Shown: piece after piece, positions 8,849-17,516 of the stretch
Layout: every line of letters starts with the position of its first letter
Numbering within the stretch: the stretch's first letter is position 1
Source of the DNA: Campylobacter devanensis
GTDB lineage: Bacteria; Campylobacterota; Campylobacteria; Campylobacterales; Campylobacteraceae
Direction of reading: 5' to 3'
Assembly (NCBI RefSeq): GCF_002139915.1
Contig: NZ_CP018788.1
Span: forward strand, 1,302,001-1,366,000
DNA: 64,000 bases
The notes under the pieces: model-generated
Seen by the model: the letters and a program-made list of their open reading frames with translations, nothing else
What the model was told of the DNA's origin: nothing
Databases searched by the model: none
Position numbers and translations under genes: made by a program

Positions 8849-10504
8849 ATGTCTAATCCAAACATCCCTGTTGACAAGCAGACAAATGCTGTACAAATCA
8901 TCGGCTTAATCGGTGGTGTTATAGCTGCTATGCTTGTTTACTACATAATGCCTAGCAATGCTGGCGAGATAGCCTTAGCAGCCGCAAATGGCAAAACACT
9001 CAATGTAAATGCTCTTCCCATAGTTGCCGCTGTGGCTGTTTTAATGGGTATATGGTGGATGACTGAGGCTATCGCACTTCCTGCTACGGCTCTTCTTCCA
9101 ATGGTTTTATTCCCTATTCTTGGTGTTGATACATTTAAAAACGCCGCCGCTCCATACGCAAGTGATACTATATATCTATTCATGGGTGGTTTCGTTTTAG
9201 CCCTTGCTATGCAAAAATGGAATCTCCATACTCGTATTGCTCTTGGCATTGTACTTTTAGTAGGTACTAGCCCTAAACGCCTTGTGGCTGGATTTATGAT
9301 AGCTACTGGCTTTATGTCTATGTGGGTTAGCAATACTGCAACTGCTGTTATGATGCTTCCAGTTGGTCTTTCTGTTCTTCATTTAGTAAGTAAATTAACC
9401 GGTAAAGAAGATGGCACAGTAGAAGGCGATTTAAAACACCTTGATGAAGTAAGCCGCAAAGGCACTCAAGGCGGATTTGCAAGTGCTGTTATCCATAAAG
9501 GAAAAGATGTAGTAAGTGAAATAAAAGACAAAACCGCAGCCTATACTTCAAATTTCGGTATTGCTTTAATGCTTGGTATAGCTTATGCTGCATCTGTTGG
9601 CTCTCTTGGCACTATTATCGGCACTCCGCCAAATGCGCTTTTAGTAGCTCATATGAAAAATGAATTTGGTATCGAAATTGGCTTTGGCGAGTGGATGTTG
9701 ATGGGTGTTCCTCTATCTATTATTATGCTGATTGCTTGTTGGGCGCTTTTGGTTTATGTATTATTTAAACCTGAAATTAATGAGATTCCAGGCGGTAGAG
9801 AGGTTATTCATGCAGAATACAAAAAACTAGGTTCAATGAGTAGAGCTGAGTGGCTAGTAGGTGGCGTATTTGTCTTGGCTGCGCTTTGTTGGATATTCCT
9901 TGGATTTATATTTAAACACTATGGAATTAAAGTCGCTAGTTTGGATTCTGTTATTGCTATGAGTGTTGCTGTGTTGCTCTTTATAATTCCAGCAAATTCA
10001 AATCATGAGAGATTGATAGATTGGAATACGGCTAAAAAATTACCGTGGGATATCTTAATCTTATTTGGTGGTGGTCTAGCGCTTTCAGCTCAATTTAGTA
10101 AAACTGGTCTTAGCTTATGGATTGGAAATCAAGTATCAGCCCTTGGATTTATGCCAATTATATTAATTATATTAATTGTTACAGCTCTTGTTATATTCTT
10201 AACAGAGATCACATCAAACACAGCTACAGCTGCTGCATTCTTACCAGTAATTGCTGGTGTGGCGATCGGTCTAGGATACGAAGGACAAAATATAATGCTA
10301 TTTACAGTTCCAGTTGCTCTTGCTGCTACTTGTGCATTTATGTTACCAGTAGCTACTCCACCAAATGCTATTGCCTATGGTTCTGGCTATGTCAAAATCA
10401 GCAATATGATCAAAGCTGGTTTATGGTTAAATATAATAGGTGTATTCCTAATCACACTAACAGTTGTATTCCTTGCAACTACAGTATTTGGACTAAGCTT
10501 ATAA
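8849..10504 (+). CDS. DASS-family (SLC13) sodium-coupled anion/dicarboxylate transporter
   Basis: Inner-membrane secondary carrier of 551 residues with about 11-12 hydrophobic segments. It carries the two signature SNT-type repeats of the divalent anion:Na+ symporter family: WVSNTATAVMMLPVG in the N-terminal half and EITSNTATAAAFLPV in the C-terminal half, plus the repeats GTPPNALLVAH and ATPPNAIAYGSG that line the substrate/Na+ site. A hydrophilic insert of about 50 residues (from TGKEDGTVEG to KDKTAAYTSN) separates two helices of the first half. The substrate cannot be read from the sequence; C4-dicarboxylates or citrate are typical. Transcribed divergently from fbpA. Confidence 0.88.
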   Translation: MSNPNIPVDKQTNAVQIIGLIGGVIAAMLVYYIMPSNAGEIALAAANGKTLNVNALPIVAAVAVLMGIWWMTEAIALPATALLPMVLFPILGVDTFKNAAAPYASDTIYLFMGGFVLALAMQKWNLHTRIALGIVLLVGTSPKRLVAGFMIATGFMSMWVSNTATAVMMLPVGLSVLHLVSKLTGKEDGTVEGDLKHLDEVSRKGTQGGFASAVIHKGKDVVSEIKDKTAAYTSNFGIALMLGIAYAASVGSLGTIIGTPPNALLVAHMKNEFGIEIGFGEWMLMGVPLSIIMLIACWALLVYVLFKPEINEIPGGREVIHAEYKKLGSMSRAEWLVGGVFVLAALCWIFLGFIFKHYGIKVASLDSVIAMSVAVLLFIIPANSNHERLIDWNTAKKLPWDILILFGGGLALSAQFSKTGLSLWIGNQVSALGFMPIILIILIVTALVIFLTEITSNTATAAAFLPVIAGVAIGLGYEGQNIMLFTVPVALAATCAFMLPVATPPNAIAYGSGYVKISNMIKAGLWLNIIGVFLITLTVVFLATTVFGLSL

Positions 10505-10510
10505 TCCTTT

Positions 10511-10534
10511 TAGCTAGGCGAATTCGCCTAGCTA
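10511..10534. terminator. palindromic hairpin after the DASS gene
   Basis: 24-base perfect palindrome made of TAGCTAGGCGAA and its complement, giving a 10-bp GC-containing stem with an AATT loop directly after the transporter stop. There is no strong T-run on the + strand after it, so termination efficiency is uncertain. The remaining gap to 10744 is AT-rich with the nos promoter candidate. Confidence 0.6.
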
Positions 10535-10674
10535 CCTCATCTAAATTTAATACACTTTTTAAATCCAAAATTATTATCAACATAATTTTAATATTTATAA
10601 ATTACATATTGTAATAAATATACAAATTTAATTAATAAAATTTGATAATTTCAATAATCATTTAGAAAAAAATA

Positions 10675-10683
10675 TGATATAAT
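10675..10683 (+). promoter_or_regulatory. extended -10 promoter candidate for the nos operon
   Basis: TGATATAAT located 62 bases before the ATG of the first gene. Upstream, TTGATAATTTCAATAATCA (about 10642-10660) is loosely reminiscent of an FNR/CRP half-site pair, but the spacing is wrong for a classical TTGAT-N4-ATCAA box, so no regulator is assigned. Confidence 0.45.
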
Positions 10684-10744
10684 TATGAATTACATAATTT
10701 ATATTAACATTATAAAAAATTAATAAGCATGGAAAGATTAAGAT

Positions 10745-11608
10745 ATGAAAATTTTACTTTGTATCTTTGTATTTGTTATAATAGGCTTTGCAAAGTGCCA
10801 ACTAGTGCAAAAACCTAGTAATGATATAAATAGCGTAGATGTTAGCCAAACACAAATAGCATATAGTAATCTAAAAAATTTATATATAGCAGATCTTAAA
10901 ACCTACAAAATCCTATCTCAAATAGATATAAAATCTGATAAAATCAATGTAATTAAATTTAATAATCTAAATCTTATAATTGGCCTAGATAGTGGTTATG
11001 CTATACAAATTAACCCAAAAGGGGTTAAATCAATTCTAATTGACCCGACAAAAACCAATATAATAGATGGCATTACATCTATAAATTTTATCAAAGATAA
11101 GATTATATTTACTCTTGGCAATGCAACTTTAATAATCTATGATACAATTAATAATATATATAAAAAATCAAATTTAAACCTAAACTCAAAGATAACTGCT
11201 ACACATATAATTGACAACGCTCTTTATATCGCTAGTTTTGATAGAAATATATATAAAGTTGAATTAGATACGATAACAATCAACAAAATTATGCAAACAT
11301 CAAATTTACCAACTGCAATGATAGATTTAAATCAAGAACTAATCATAGGACTAATAGATGGCAATATAATCTATAAAAATAAAATTTATAAAATCTCAAA
11401 CAACCAAATAAGCACAATAAAAATTTATAAAGATAATATTTATATTGGCGATTGGGATTCAAATTTATATATTTATGATTTTAATTTAAATTTAAAAAAT
11501 AGTACAAAAATCGGCTATGATTCAATTCTGGATATATTTATTAGTAAAAATAGCCAAGTTGCACTATGGAATAGTGCTATTTTTTCTTGTAATTTTGGTA
11601 TTGAGTAA
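10745..11608 (+). CDS. exported beta-propeller-like protein, first gene of the nos cluster
   Basis: Unrecognised 287-residue protein with a Sec-type signal (residues 1-16, MKILLCIFVFVIIGFA). The mature part is built of repeating beta-rich units with pairs of short strands, for example LIIGLDSGYAIQINPKG, LYIASFDRNIYKVELD, LIIGLIDGNIIYKNKIYKI and IYIGDWDSNLYIYDFNL, the look of a WD40/PQQ-type propeller. No haem or metal motif is seen. Codon use is extremely AT-rich even for this genome. It precedes nosZ by 30 bases on the same strand and shares its promoter. By analogy with NapL, a WD40-like periplasmic protein of Campylobacterota nap clusters, an accessory role in periplasmic respiration is possible; this is inference. 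Confidence 0.7.
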   Translation: MKILLCIFVFVIIGFAKCQLVQKPSNDINSVDVSQTQIAYSNLKNLYIADLKTYKILSQIDIKSDKINVIKFNNLNLIIGLDSGYAIQINPKGVKSILIDPTKTNIIDGITSINFIKDKIIFTLGNATLIIYDTINNIYKKSNLNLNSKITATHIIDNALYIASFDRNIYKVELDTITINKIMQTSNLPTAMIDLNQELIIGLIDGNIIYKNKIYKISNNQISTIKIYKDNIYIGDWDSNLYIYDFNLNLKNSTKIGYDSILDIFISKNSQVALWNSAIFSCNFGIE

Positions 11609-11638
11609 TTGATACAAATTTTATAAAAGGAGAGCTTT

Positions 11639-14233
11639 ATGTATAGTTTTATCAAAAAGCCATTAGTGCTTGGCGCTGGCTTATGCTTAGGCTTATCTAG
11701 CCTTTTTGGTGCTAGTGAGCTTGAAACTATCATGAAAGAGCGAAACTTGAGTGAAAAAGATGTCTTAGCAGCAGCTAAAACATATCAACCAAGTGGTCGC
11801 AAAGATGAGTATATCGTCTTTAGTTCTGGCGGTCAAAGTGGCCAAGTAATCGTATATGGCGTCCCATCTATGAGAATTTACAAATATATAGGTGTATTTA
11901 CTCCAGAGCCATGGCAAGGTTATGGCTATGATAGCGAGAGTAAGGCTGTATTAAAAGGCGGTGCTATTAGAGGCAAGGAAATCACATGGGGTGATACTCA
12001 CCACCCAAATTTCACTGAAAAAAATGGCGAATATGTGGGCGATTATCTATTTATCAACGATAAAGCAAACCCAAGAACAGCTGTAATCAATCTTCATGAT
12101 TTTGAAACCACTCAAATCGTGGTAAATCCAATCATGAAAAGCGAACACGGTGGAAGTTTTGTTACTCCAAATACAGAGTATGTAATCGAAGCTAGCCAAT
12201 ACGCAGCTCCATTAGATAATAATTATCATCCAATCGAAGAGTACGAGTCTGTATATAGAGGTGCGATTACATTTTGGAAATTTGATTATCCAAAAGGTAA
12301 AATTGATGAAAAAGCTTCATTTTCACTTGAGCTTCCTCCATATATGCAAGACTTAAGTGACGCTGGTAAGGGCGAATCAATGGGTTGGGCATTTACAAAT
12401 AGCTTTAACTCAGAGATGTATACAGGTGGTATAGAAAAAGGCTTACCACCATTTGAAGCTGGTATGAGTAGAAATGATACTGACTACATGCATATGTATA
12501 ACTGGCAAATTCTAGAAAAACTAGCAAAAGATCCTAAAAATTACAAAGTAATTAATAACCACAGAGTTATTCCTATTAGTGTAGCTGTAGCTAATAATGC
12601 ACTATTTTTAGTTCCAGAACCAAAATCTCCACATGGTGTAGATGTAAGCCCTGATGGTAGATATATCCTAGTAGGCGGTAAGTTAGATACTCACGCTAGC
12701 GTATATGACTTTAGAAAGATAAAAGCTTTAATAGATAAAAAAGAATTTGCAGGTAAAGATCCTTTTGGAATTCCAATCTTAGATATGCAAAAATCTTTGC
12801 ATGGTCAAGTAGAACTAGGCCTTGGACCACTTCACAACTCTTTTGATTCTAAAGATGGCGTTGTTTATACCTCACTATATGTAGATAGTCAAATCGTAAA
12901 ATGGGATTATAAAAAGTTAAAAACTCTAGATAGAGTAAATGTCCATTACAATATCGGCCACCTTGATACTATGGAAGGTAAATCTGCTAAACCTGTTGGC
13001 AAATACGCTTTAGCTCTTGATAAATTATCAATCGATAGATTTAATCCAGTAGGCCCACTTCATCCACAAAATCACCAATTAATCGATATAACTGGTGCAA
13101 AAATGGAGCTAATCTATGATATGCCAATTCCTCTTGGTGAACCTCATGATGTTATCTCAATTGCAGCTAGTAAATTAAAACCTGCAATGACATACAAAAT
13201 GGGTACAAACTCAAGAACAGGTGAGCAATCAGTCGGTATGACTCTAGCCGGTCAAGAGAGAGTCGAGAGAAATGGCAAAAATGTAACTGTATATGCTACT
13301 CTTGTTAGAAGCCATATAAATCCTGAGCATATAGAAGTAAATAAAGATGATAATGTTACTATCTATCTAACTAACTTAGAAAGAGCTCAAGATGAGACTC
13401 ACGGCTTTGCAATTGATTTATATAATGTTCATGCATCTATAGAGCCTGGTAAAACTGCAAGCGTGAATTTCAAAGCTGATATGGAAGGCGTATTCCCTTA
13501 CTACTGCACTGAGTTTTGTTCTGCTTTGCATCTAGAGATGATGGGATATCTATATGTAAAAGATCCTAAGAAAAAATATGAATCAGTCAAAAAAGCAAAA
13601 CTAAAAGAGTTAAGCCCAGCTCAATTAGAAGCTGAATACAAAAAAGTAATCGCTACAAATAAAGCAACTGATGATGTTATCCAAAGCGTTGTTAAATTCT
13701 TAAAAGAGAAACACTTTGAGAAATATCCAAAAGTCAAACAACTTGTTGAAGATGCACTAGATCAATATGGCAAAATTCCTGAAGTAAAAGCAAAAGCTGA
13801 TGAAGCCTATAAAAAAGGCGATGTCAATGGTGCTATTCTTTGGGAGTATCAAGTATGGCAATATATGGTTAAAACTGCTGATGTTGGTCTAAGAGCTAAA
13901 AACAACCTAACAAAAGCCCTTGCTACACCTATGACAGCTGTGCAATCTCGTGGTGAAGAAGCTTATTTAAAAGGTGGATGTAATGGTTGCCATGTTATCG
14001 GTCAAGTAAGCTCAGGTCCAGATTTAACCGGTGTTCTTCTAAGACATGAAAATGCCGAACAATGGGTGTTTGATTTTATCAAAGATCCAGCTAGCAAATA
14101 TGAAGAAGATTATGTTAAAGCTATGATTAACTTCTTTAATCTAAGAATGCCAAATCAACATATGACTGACCAAGAGATCAAAGATATAATTGAGTATCTA
14201 AAATGGATCGATGAAAATGCTGGATTGTATTAA
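11639..14233 (+). CDS. nosZ: c-type nitrous oxide reductase (clade II NosZ with C-terminal haem domain)
   Basis: Periplasmic copper enzyme reducing N2O to N2. The signal peptide (residues 1-24) is Sec-type without twin arginines, a clade II trait. All seven CuZ histidines are recognisable: DTHHPN, SEHGGS, SPHGVD, PLHNSF, IGHLDT and EPHDVI. The CuA site is CTEFCSALHLEM (C623, C627, H631, M634) with the earlier histidine in ETHGFA. Unlike typical NosZ, a monohaem cytochrome c domain follows: CNGCH at 781-785 with a likely Met ligand in NLRMPNQ. Length 864 residues, as in Wolinella cNosZ. Strong RBS AAAGGAG. A structured RNA region follows before nosB. The enzyme appears intact. Confidence 0.98.
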   Translation: MYSFIKKPLVLGAGLCLGLSSLFGASELETIMKERNLSEKDVLAAAKTYQPSGRKDEYIVFSSGGQSGQVIVYGVPSMRIYKYIGVFTPEPWQGYGYDSESKAVLKGGAIRGKEITWGDTHHPNFTEKNGEYVGDYLFINDKANPRTAVINLHDFETTQIVVNPIMKSEHGGSFVTPNTEYVIEASQYAAPLDNNYHPIEEYESVYRGAITFWKFDYPKGKIDEKASFSLELPPYMQDLSDAGKGESMGWAFTNSFNSEMYTGGIEKGLPPFEAGMSRNDTDYMHMYNWQILEKLAKDPKNYKVINNHRVIPISVAVANNALFLVPEPKSPHGVDVSPDGRYILVGGKLDTHASVYDFRKIKALIDKKEFAGKDPFGIPILDMQKSLHGQVELGLGPLHNSFDSKDGVVYTSLYVDSQIVKWDYKKLKTLDRVNVHYNIGHLDTMEGKSAKPVGKYALALDKLSIDRFNPVGPLHPQNHQLIDITGAKMELIYDMPIPLGEPHDVISIAASKLKPAMTYKMGTNSRTGEQSVGMTLAGQERVERNGKNVTVYATLVRSHINPEHIEVNKDDNVTIYLTNLERAQDETHGFAIDLYNVHASIEPGKTASVNFKADMEGVFPYYCTEFCSALHLEMMGYLYVKDPKKKYESVKKAKLKELSPAQLEAEYKKVIATNKATDDVIQSVVKFLKEKHFEKYPKVKQLVEDALDQYGKIPEVKAKADEAYKKGDVNGAILWEYQVWQYMVKTADVGLRAKNNLTKALATPMTAVQSRGEEAYLKGGCNGCHVIGQVSSGPDLTGVLLRHENAEQWVFDFIKDPASKYEEDYVKAMINFFNLRMPNQHMTDQEIKDIIEYLKWIDENAGLY

Positions 14234-14245
14234 AATTTAGCAAAT

Positions 14246-14315
14246 GGGGCGGAGATTCCGCCTCATTAATTAAATTTACTATCCGCCCAGATGGACTGAT
14301 AGTAAATTTAATTAA
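14246..14315 (+). promoter_or_regulatory. nosZ-nosB intercistronic RNA structure
   Basis: Two hairpins fill the 92-base gap. The first is GGGGCGGA / TCCGCCTC (14246-14253 with 14257-14264, one G-T pair, loop GAT). The second is a perfect 17-bp stem (14266-14282 with 14299-14315) with a 16-base loop, ending right at the AAAGGAG of nosB. In addition TCCGCCC at 14282-14288, in the loop of the second hairpin, is perfectly complementary to GGGCGGA at 14247-14253, so an alternative pairing or pseudoknot is possible. There is no T-tract directly after either stem, so this looks like mRNA processing/stabilisation or attenuation rather than a plain terminator. Confidence 0.7.
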
Positions 14316-14325
14316 AGGAGTAAAA

Positions 14326-15087
14326 ATGAAAAGGTATCAACTCTATACCATACTAGCTCTAATTTTAATGACTGTGGGATTTACTATTCCTGTAATTGCA
14401 TATCATGGTGTAGCCAATAAGATTAAAAATGGTGCTGAGATTCCAAGCTATGTATATCCAATATATAATCTCTACACTAAAATTCAATATAAAAATCATC
14501 TAATGGCACCAGAAGTTAGAAATGATTTAGCAAAAATGATAGAAACAAGATCTGAAATTGGAGTGCCAAGCCTTCCTATATGGTATGTATCTTTAGAGGC
14601 TCCTAATTATCCTAAAGAGGCCTTTCCAGATGGAATTCCAGTATATTTTCATGTAGATGGTTATAGTGGTGATGTGCATGAAATGAATACTATAAATCAC
14701 TATATAGGTATGTATCCTATGGAGCATGGTGGCAATGTAGAAAGAGCAATCGCACCATACTATTTGCTTATTGCAACTATCTTTATGTTGCTATATCTAT
14801 ACTATAACGGTAAAGGAAATTCGCTATTACTAATCCCTACAATTATCGCTCCAGTACTATTTATGAGTGCATTTGCTGGTTGGCTATACTGGTATGGTCA
14901 TAATATGCAAGAATGGGGTGCATTTAAAATTAAACCATTTATGCCAACAGCGCTAGGTGATGGTAAAGTGGCACAATTTACCACCCATTCATATCCTACT
15001 ATAGGATTTTGGGTTATGATTACTATGAGCGTTTTATCAATTTTAGCAATATTTTCTAAAAATAAATATCTTAAGGAAAATGCGTGA
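14326..15087 (+). CDS. nosB: NosB, integral membrane protein of clade II nos clusters
   Basis: 253-residue membrane protein with hydrophobic segments near residues 7-25, 145-160, 167-190 and 225-243 and a large hydrophilic region (about 30-140) after the first segment, containing YPKEAFPDGIPVYFHVDGYS and HYIGMYPMEHGG. NosB is found only in clade II clusters; its biochemical role is not settled, though it is needed for N2O respiration. Start ATG has a strong AAAGGAG 5 bases upstream, just after the nosZ-nosB hairpin. It overlaps nosD by 4 bases (GTGA). Confidence 0.88.
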   Translation: MKRYQLYTILALILMTVGFTIPVIAYHGVANKIKNGAEIPSYVYPIYNLYTKIQYKNHLMAPEVRNDLAKMIETRSEIGVPSLPIWYVSLEAPNYPKEAFPDGIPVYFHVDGYSGDVHEMNTINHYIGMYPMEHGGNVERAIAPYYLLIATIFMLLYLYYNGKGNSLLLIPTIIAPVLFMSAFAGWLYWYGHNMQEWGAFKIKPFMPTALGDGKVAQFTTHSYPTIGFWVMITMSVLSILAIFSKNKYLKENA

Positions 15088-16298
15088 AAAAACTCTGCTT
15101 AATAGCTCTGCTATATAGCTTTACTTTTGGAAATGACTTACAAAATGCTATAGATAGTGCAAGTAGTGGAGATATAATAGAGCTTAGCAGTGGAGTTTAT
15201 AGTGGTAATATCATTATAAATAAGCCAATTACTATAGATGGAAAAGATAGAAGCGCTATCATTAAAGGCGATGGAAAAGGCGATGTGATAAAAATCAATA
15301 GCTCAAATGTAAAGCTATTAAATTTAACCATTGAAAATAGCGGTAATTCTCACACTACTATTGATTCAGCTATAAGTTGTGATAGCGCTAGTGGAGTTGA
15401 GATTATCAACAATGCTATCAAAAATTCGCTTTTTGGAGTAAATTTCAAGCAGTGTAATGAATCTAAAATAGTTGATAATTTTATCACTTCAAAGCCTGTT
15501 GATTTAGGACTTAGAGGTGATGGAATTCGCCTATGGTATAGCCATGACAATATAGTACAAAACAACCATCTAAGCAAGAGCAGAGATATGGTAGTATGGT
15601 ATTCTAGCAATAACCAAATTCGCAAAAATTATGGCGAGTATGGCAGATATTCACTACACTTTATGTATGCTGGAAAGAATTTAGTTGAAGAAAATATATT
15701 TAAATACAACTCTGTTGGTATATTTTTTATGTTCTCTTCAGGAACAACTGCTAGAAAAAATCAAGTTTTAAACTCTACTGGTGCCTTTGGAGTTGGTATT
15801 GGTATGAAAGATACTAGTGATTTTATAATACAAGATAATATATTAGCCTATAATGCTAGAGGATTATATCTAGACCAATCTCCGTTTCAACCAGGCACTA
15901 CAAATGTTTATGAAGATAATCAGATACTATACAACACAGTTGGAGTTCAATTCCATGCTACTCAGCATAAAAGCATATTTAATCGTAATGATTTTATAGG
16001 TAATATGGAGATTGCTATCAACGATACACCTGGTTCTAAAATTGATATAAATGAGTGGAGTAATAATTACTTTGATGATTATGCTGGATTTGATAGAGAT
16101 AAAGATGGAATTGGCGATATAGAGTATAAGAATTTTACCTATCTTGATTCACTTTGGCAATACTATCCAAATTTAAGGCTATTTTATGGAAGTGCAATTA
16201 TGAGTATTTTAAACTTCATCTCTAAACTCGCCCCATTTTCTGAACCAGAGCTATTAATCACAGATACAAGTCCGCATATGGAGCCATATCATGAATAG
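15084..16298 (+). CDS. nosD: NosD, periplasmic copper-site maturation protein
   Basis: 404-residue exported protein required for assembling the CuZ site of NosZ together with NosF and NosY. Signal peptide at residues 1-16 (MKKLCLIALLYSFTFG). The body is a right-handed beta-helix of CASH/carbohydrate-binding repeats: IDGKDRSAIIKGDGKGDVI, VEIINNAIKNSLFGVNFKQC, NNQIRKNYGEYGRYSLHFMY and TARKNQVLNSTGAFGVGIGM are successive rungs. Start is GTG at 15084 inside the TGA of nosB; it overlaps nosG by 8 bases, so all are translationally coupled. Confidence 0.93.
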   Translation: MKKLCLIALLYSFTFGNDLQNAIDSASSGDIIELSSGVYSGNIIINKPITIDGKDRSAIIKGDGKGDVIKINSSNVKLLNLTIENSGNSHTTIDSAISCDSASGVEIINNAIKNSLFGVNFKQCNESKIVDNFITSKPVDLGLRGDGIRLWYSHDNIVQNNHLSKSRDMVVWYSSNNQIRKNYGEYGRYSLHFMYAGKNLVEENIFKYNSVGIFFMFSSGTTARKNQVLNSTGAFGVGIGMKDTSDFIIQDNILAYNARGLYLDQSPFQPGTTNVYEDNQILYNTVGVQFHATQHKSIFNRNDFIGNMEIAINDTPGSKIDINEWSNNYFDDYAGFDRDKDGIGDIEYKNFTYLDSLWQYYPNLRLFYGSAIMSILNFISKLAPFSEPELLITDTSPHMEPYHE

Positions 16299-16974
16299 AA
16301 GAGAGTTTAGCATTTTTAGCATTGCTGCGATTGGATGCGCTGCTGGTAGTGGAGTTTTAATAAATAAATTCTATGAACCAAAACTACACCTTAGACCACC
16401 AGGAAGTGTTCAGAATTTTGAATCTTTATGCATCAAATGTGGCCAGTGCGTTCAAGTCTGTCCATATCATAGCATTGAACTTTTGGGTCTTGATGATGGG
16501 ATAAATTTAGCCTCAGCATATATCAATCCAAGCAAAAGAGGTTGCTATCTATGTGATTTATTTCCTTGTGTATTAGCCTGTCCTAGTGGCGCACTAGACC
16601 ATAGTATAAACTCTATAAAAGATGTTAAAATGGGAGTTGCTGTAGTAAGAGATATACAAAAATGCTATGCAACGCTAAATAAAAATGTAAGTCAAGATGA
16701 TATTAGTATCCTACTAAATCGCCAAACCTATAACCAAAGAGAGAGCGATGCTAAAAAGATTATAGAAGATAATATTGATAAAAGCTGCTCATTATGTGTA
16801 AATTCTTGTCCAGTTGATGAGGCTATAAGTTTTATACAACTAAATGAAAAAAAGGTTGTAAAAATAGAGTCAAATTGCGTAGGATGTGGAGTTTGTCAAG
16901 AGGTATGCTTTGCTGGAGTGATTGAAATCTTACCACAAAAAAGCTATAACGAAATTTATGAGGAATCAAAATGA
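16291..16974 (+). CDS. nosG: NosG, NapG-like periplasmic iron-sulfur protein
   Basis: 227-residue ferredoxin-type protein likely taking electrons from NosH toward the cytochromes. The N-terminus MNRREFSIFSIAAIG is Tat-like (twin arginine followed by a hydrophobic stretch). Four [4Fe-4S] motifs are visible: CIKCGQCVQVCPYHS, CYLCDLFPCVLACPSG, CSLCVNSCPVDEA and CVGCGVCQEVCFAG. Closest in layout to NapG of periplasmic nitrate reductase systems; the nos context makes it NosG. Overlaps nosD (8 bases) and nosC1 (ATGA). Confidence 0.93.
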   Translation: MNRREFSIFSIAAIGCAAGSGVLINKFYEPKLHLRPPGSVQNFESLCIKCGQCVQVCPYHSIELLGLDDGINLASAYINPSKRGCYLCDLFPCVLACPSGALDHSINSIKDVKMGVAVVRDIQKCYATLNKNVSQDDISILLNRQTYNQRESDAKKIIEDNIDKSCSLCVNSCPVDEAISFIQLNEKKVVKIESNCVGCGVCQEVCFAGVIEILPQKSYNEIYEESK

Positions 16975-17516
16975 AAAAGTCAATTACGATTATACTAAGT
17001 GCAATAATATTTCTAGGATGTTCAAATCAAACAAATTCTAAAAATGATCCACAAGAGTCAAACAAAACAGCTACTGCAAACTCAATTACAATCAAAAAAG
17101 GCAGCAGTGCTAATCAAACAAAATCTGATGAATGGGTAGTATATGATATAGATGGAAAGAAAAATATTAAATTTGGCATTGGCGAATCAAACGAAACTAC
17201 AAAATCTATCGGCGCTATTGCCTTTACTAGGCCACCACTTCAAAGTATAAATAAAGCCTTGCTAAAAGGCCAATTAAGTAAAAATTTCATTACTAAATGT
17301 TCAGCCTGCCATGATGATTATGCCAATGGAATCATTGGTCCATCGCTATTAGATAAGACAAGCGAGCAGATATATGATATGATAATTGCATATCGCACTA
17401 AAACAAAAGCCAATATATTAATGGCAGATCTTGTAAAATCAATGGATGATAAAGAGGTGGCAGATATTGCCAATGAAATTAGCCAATTCAATGAACAATT
17501 TAGGAGTAAAAAATGA
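16971..17516 (+). CDS. nosC1: NosC1, monohaem cytochrome c lipoprotein
   Basis: 181-residue c-type cytochrome. The N-terminus ends in the lipobox FLGC (C17), so it is probably a lipoprotein in the periplasm. A low-complexity Asn/Ser/Lys linker follows and the single haem motif CSACH is at residues 110-114; a possible distal Met is in NILMADLVKSMDD. It is one of two small cytochromes between nosG and nosH, expected to link NosG/NosH to the haem domain of NosZ. Overlaps both neighbours by 4 bases. Confidence 0.88.
   Translation: MKKSITIILSAIIFLGCSNQTNSKNDPQESNKTATANSITIKKGSSANQTKSDEWVVYDIDGKKNIKFGIGESNETTKSIGAIAFTRPPLQSINKALLKGQLSKNFITKCSACHDDYANGIIGPSLLDKTSEQIYDMIIAYRTKTKANILMADLVKSMDDKEVADIANEISQFNEQFRSKK

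Noticed and set aside
10117-10614. A 165-codon rightward frame at the end of the DASS gene.
   Set aside because: It overlaps the transporter in another frame, is rich in Cys/Tyr/Asn without domain character, and runs through the palindromic hairpin.
10642-10660. TTGATAATTTCAATAATCA upstream of the nos operon, considered as an FNR/CRP-type box.
   Set aside because: Half-site spacing is too wide for TTGAT-N4-ATCAA, and it does not match the TTAAC-type NssR motif.
14246-14264. A plain intrinsic terminator after nosZ.
   Set aside because: The GC stem is followed by CATTAATTAAA rather than a T-run, and transcription must reach nosB for which no separate promoter was found.
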